From: Rickettsiales bacterium
Lineage (GTDB): Bacteria > Pseudomonadota > Alphaproteobacteria > G027485855
NCBI GenBank assembly: GCA_027485855.1
Contig: JAIXQD010000030.1
Span: forward strand, 124,001 to 188,000
DNA length: 64,000 nucleotides
Direction: 5' to 3'
Made by a program: the position numbers and the translations under genes. This document shows positions 61,512 to 64,000 of this stretch, in pieces. The notes under the pieces are model-generated. The model saw nothing but the letters and a program-made list of their open reading frames with translations, made no database searches and was not told the origin of the DNA. Positions within the stretch are counted from its first letter, which is position 1. Each line of letters begins with the position of its first letter.

Positions 61512-62482
61512 GGTGTGTTACTCTGGGGTGTGCTGCTCTGGGGTGTATTACTCTGGGGTGTGCTTACCCCGCGTGTGGGTGCGGCGGGTTTTTTGCTGTT
61601 GGTTTTTGTATTGGCAGGTTTTTTGCTGCTGGGCTTTTCAGCATCAGCATTAGGCTTTTCAGCATTAGGCAGCGGTGTAAAAATCAGTTTTTCGGGCACA
61701 CGCATATCAACCACACTCACGGCTTTGTCGGCTAAATTTTCGCGCTCATATAAGCTGGTTAGGCGGTCAAGCGCGGCACTCGCCTCTAACTCTGGCAGCT
61801 TAATGGTTAAGCCTGACTTAACGCGCAAATCCCAGCGGCGTTCGCCCACACGGGTTGCGGCCAAAATTTCTTTGGCCAAAGTGGGGCGTGCATTAATCTG
61901 TGCCAATAAAGCTTTGGCATGTTGTGGTGCGTCCTTGCCAACCAGCAAAATTAAATGGCTAAAATCATTGGCGCTGATGCCTTGCAACACTTTGGTGTCA
62001 TCGCCCAACACGCGCACCACCCCTTCATGCTGCCAGCGTGCCAAAGGCTCGCGCTCGAATATTTGTACATAAAGTGTTTGTGGCAAACGGCGGCGCACCA
62101 CGGCATCTTTAACCCAAGGCAGCTCTAATAATCTTTGCCGCACCAGCTCAAGATCAATATCAAGCAGCGGGTCACCCTTTTTTGCGCGAATAGCGCGGAT
62201 ACTGGCGGCAATATCGGTTTGTTTGCGCCCCACCAGCTGAATATCATTAAGTACAAAGCCGGCCGCATGCGCTTGCTGCCGTAAAAATATTTGCCCTGCG
62301 CGCCATTGTTCGCCAAACCAGCCAATATGAAACAGCCATAAAGCGATACTCAGCAATAACAGCGCGCCCAAATAAGGCAGGCTGGCAAAAAACAGCATCA
62401 GTTTGCGGCCACGCTTTTTACGCCGCTTATCATCGCGGGCAAGCGCGCGCACCAGCCAGTCGGTTGGAATCAGCCCGGGCAT
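61508..62482 (-). CDS. ftsQ: Cell division protein FtsQ
   Basis: A 324-residue divisome protein: a basic cytoplasmic N-terminus (RRKKRGRKL), one membrane helix (about 29-51), a POTRA domain (GDPLLDIDLELVRQRLLELP, FEREPLARW), and a beta-domain. The last 60 residues are an unusual Lys/Pro/Ser/Thr tail that ends in STPQSNTPQSSTPQSNTP. The ATG at 62482 is preferred over the upstream TTG at 62503. It overlaps ddl by 13 bp and ftsA by ATGA. Confidence 0.92.
   Translation of the reverse strand: MPGLIPTDWLVRALARDDKRRKKRGRKLMLFFASLPYLGALLLLSIALWLFHIGWFGEQWRAGQIFLRQQAHAAGFVLNDIQLVGRKQTDIAASIRAIRAKKGDPLLDIDLELVRQRLLELPWVKDAVVRRRLPQTLYVQIFEREPLARWQHEGVVRVLGDDTKVLQGISANDFSHLILLVGKDAPQHAKALLAQINARPTLAKEILAATRVGERRWDLRVKSGLTIKLPELEASAALDRLTSLYERENLADKAVSVVDMRVPEKLIFTPLPNAEKPNADAEKPSSKKPANTKTNSKKPAAPTRGVSTPQSNTPQSSTPQSNTP
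61512..61571. repeat. 15-bp tandem repeat encoding the FtsQ C-terminal tail
   Basis: Copies start at 61512, 61527, 61542 and 61557 (GGTGTGTTACTCTGG, GGTGTGCTGCTCTGG, GGTGTATTACTCTGG and a partial). They encode SNTPQ-type units and end exactly where ftsA begins. Confidence 0.88.
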
Positions 62483-63426
62483 GTGGGGTGGGCGAGTAGC
62501 CAATCAACCAAGGCGGCATAGCTAATGCCTATGTGCGCGGCTTGCTCGGGCACCAGCGACAGCGGCGTAAAGCCTGGTTGACTATTCAGTTCAAGAAAAT
62601 AAAGCCCATCGGCGCCAAGGCGCTCATCATAACGGAAATCAACCCGCGCAATGCCACGACACTGCAAGGCCGCAAAGGCGGTTTCAGCCATGCGTAGTGC
62701 GGCTTCAGTAACAGCAGGCGGCAATTGAGCGGGCAGCACATGGCGCGCATGGCCTTCAGTATATTTGGCGGTATAGTCAAAAAACTCGGTGCTAAAAACA
62801 ATTTCAGTGACGGCCAAGGCGCGGCCTGCCATAAGGCCCACAGTCAGCTCGCGCCCAGGAATATATTCCTCTACCAGCGCATGTTCGCCATAAACCCAAC
62901 CATCTGGCGTAATGGGCGTGCGGTTATCGCCTTGGCGCACAATATGCACGCCAACCGACGAGCCCTCATTGGCGGGCTTAATCACATAGGGGCGGGGTAG
63001 GGGGTCGCCCTTGAGCAACTCATCCTTACTGATAAGCCGGCCTTTGGCGCAGCGCACGCCTGCGGCCTCAACCACAAGTTTGGTGAGGGGCTTATCCATA
63101 GCCAAGGCAGAGGACAGCACGCCCGAATGCGTATAGGGCACGCCCAAAAACTCCAGCACGCCTTGCACCGTGCCATCTTCGCCGCCGCGCCCATGCAGCG
63201 CATTAAACACAATGTCGGGCTTGCCGCCGGTGGCGGGTGCTAACACCCGCATGAGGCTGCCAAGGTCGCGCTGCACATCTATGGCGGTCACATTATGGCC
63301 GAGCTCGGCCAGCGCCTTGCACACGCCAGCACCACTCACCAGCGATACTTCGCGCTCAGACGACCAGCCGCCCATGAGTACGGCCACATGACAGGGTGCC
63401 ACTTTAGGCGTAAAAGACAATGTCAT
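62470..63426 (-). CDS. ddl: D-alanine-D-alanine ligase
   Basis: A 318-residue ATP-grasp enzyme joining two D-alanines for peptidoglycan. N-terminal VLMGGWSSEREVSLVSG is the family motif; later YVIKPANEGSSVGVHIV is the ATP-grasp loop, and YFLELNSQPGFTPLSL is the C-terminal metal/ATP region. The ATG at 63426 overlaps the murB stop codon (ATGA) and so is preferred over the in-frame start at 63489. Normal length. Confidence 0.95.
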   Translation of the reverse strand: MTLSFTPKVAPCHVAVLMGGWSSEREVSLVSGAGVCKALAELGHNVTAIDVQRDLGSLMRVLAPATGGKPDIVFNALHGRGGEDGTVQGVLEFLGVPYTHSGVLSSALAMDKPLTKLVVEAAGVRCAKGRLISKDELLKGDPLPRPYVIKPANEGSSVGVHIVRQGDNRTPITPDGWVYGEHALVEEYIPGRELTVGLMAGRALAVTEIVFSTEFFDYTAKYTEGHARHVLPAQLPPAVTEAALRMAETAFAALQCRGIARVDFRYDERLGADGLYFLELNSQPGFTPLSLVPEQAAHIGISYAALVDWLLAHPTCPG

Positions 63427-64000
63427 GCTTGCTCCTGCGTTGGGCTTGCCAGTATTGGGCCTATCTGACCAAGCCGTTGAATTTCCCACTTGAGTGTAAT
63501 GCCACTGTGCGCTTGCACACGCGCTTGCACCAGATTGCCTAATTCTTCAAGATCGGACGCCGAGGCGCCGCCCAAATTAATCATGAAATTGCAGTGTAGC
63601 TCAGACATTTGTGCGGCCCCTACACGCAGACCACGGCAGCCTGCCGCATCAATCAGCTGCCAGGCTTTGTGCCCCTCGGGGTTAGCAAAAGTGCTGCCAC
63701 CTGTCGCGCTATTTTGTGGCTGGCTGGCCTTGCGCTCGGTATCAATGATCTGCATGCGCGCGGCGATATTGGCCGGATTGTCTGGCTGTGCCAATAAGTG
63801 CGCGCTGGTAAAAATAATATCTTTAGCCACAGCGCAAGTGCGATAGGCAAAGCCCATTTCATCGGCGCTAAATATATGCTGCCGCCCTTGCCGGTCATAG
63901 CCGACAACCTGCTGCACAATATCTTTAAATTCACGGCCATAGCAGCCGGCATTCATGCGTAGGCCGCCGCCAATCGTGCCCGGAATGCCAAATAAAAATT
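63423..64000 (-). CDS. murB: UDP-N-acetylenolpyruvoylglucosamine reductase, C-terminal part (cut by window end)
   Basis: An FAD-dependent reductase of peptidoglycan synthesis. Only the C-terminal portion is in view. The reading frame continues off the window as GIPGTIGGGLRMNAGCYG, the family FAD-binding signature, so the gene begins beyond 64000. In the C-terminal domain GSTFANPEGHKAWQLID is the conserved catalytic Ser/Glu region. Its stop codon overlaps ddl. Confidence 0.95.
   Translation of the reverse strand, partial: FLFGIPGTIGGGLRMNAGCYGREFKDIVQQVVGYDRQGRQHIFSADEMGFAYRTCAVAKDIIFTSAHLLAQPDNPANIAARMQIIDTERKASQPQNSATGGSTFANPEGHKAWQLIDAAGCRGLRVGAAQMSELHCNFMINLGGASASDLEELGNLVQARVQAHSGITLKWEIQRLGQIGPILASPTQEQA

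Overview
The window looks like a chromosomal segment of a free-living, aerobic alphaproteobacterium. The evidence is the murB-ddl-ftsQ-ftsA-ftsZ block with an ATGA overlap at murB/ddl and ftsQ/ftsA, an FtsZ ending in the alphaproteobacterial DIPAFLRRQ tail, lpxC and murA close to ftsZ, DUF2948 and UPF0262 domains, an ELM1-family protein, a class II DAHP synthase and a leucine-degradation cluster. Order and genus cannot be fixed from the sequence alone. G+C is moderate by eye, genes are densely packed, and many neighbours overlap by 1-36 bp.

Layout. 1-5.5 kb: glycine-zipper lipoprotein, pdxH, cation-diffusion transporter, two unrecognised genes, a soluble receptor-like protein with MCP signalling and Cache parts, and a CobW-like protein without a P-loop. 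5.6-15.8 kb: two converging operons resembling the singlet-oxygen (RpoE-ChrR) lipid-remodelling gene set of Rhodobacter: SDR, DUF6134, SDR and NTF2-like on plus; photolyase, FAD amine oxidase, DUF1365, cyclopropane-synthase-type methyltransferase, GPH transporter and DUF3833 lipoprotein on minus, behind a sugar epimerase. No sigma factor or ChrR is in view. 15.8-29.6 kb: thiolase, isovaleryl-CoA dehydrogenase, both methylcrotonyl-CoA carboxylase subunits, methylglutaconyl-CoA hydratase and HMG-CoA lyase, so every step from isovaleryl-CoA to acetyl-CoA and acetoacetate, with HU, a sarcosine-oxidase-like flavoprotein, a fused indolepyruvate:ferredoxin oxidoreductase and a NUDIX protein interleaved. 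29.6-30.1 kb: tRNA-Val(CAC) flanked by tRNA-derived fragments. 30-49.9 kb: glmU-glmS, an AlkC-like protein, class II DAHP synthase, nadE, dps, an ELM1/2OG-oxygenase/unknown/trxB/SDR run, an Lrp regulator, mlaA, msrB and glpK. 49.96-51.37 kb: a 1.3-kb element integrated at tRNA-Thr(GGT), bounded by a 42-bp direct repeat and carrying a gene split by a homopolymer frameshift. 51.4-64 kb: M32 peptidase, a 56-codon small gene, a tandem emfourin-like protein, dcd, murA, a DUF2948-UPF0262 fusion, lpxC, and the ftsZ-ftsA-ftsQ-ddl-murB block, with murB cut by the window end.

The most unusual signal outside the genes is a recurrent class of imperfect tandem duplications, mostly 15 bp (13-14 bp in some), placed at or across stop codons, start codons or protein tails (ftsZ, ftsQ, lpxC, thiolase, mccA, HU, DUF3108/glmU and others). 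The tRNA-Thr mini-element and the degenerate CobW, DUF2948-UPF0262 and tandem emfourin-like proteins are the other leads. All names come from reading motifs; no database search was possible.
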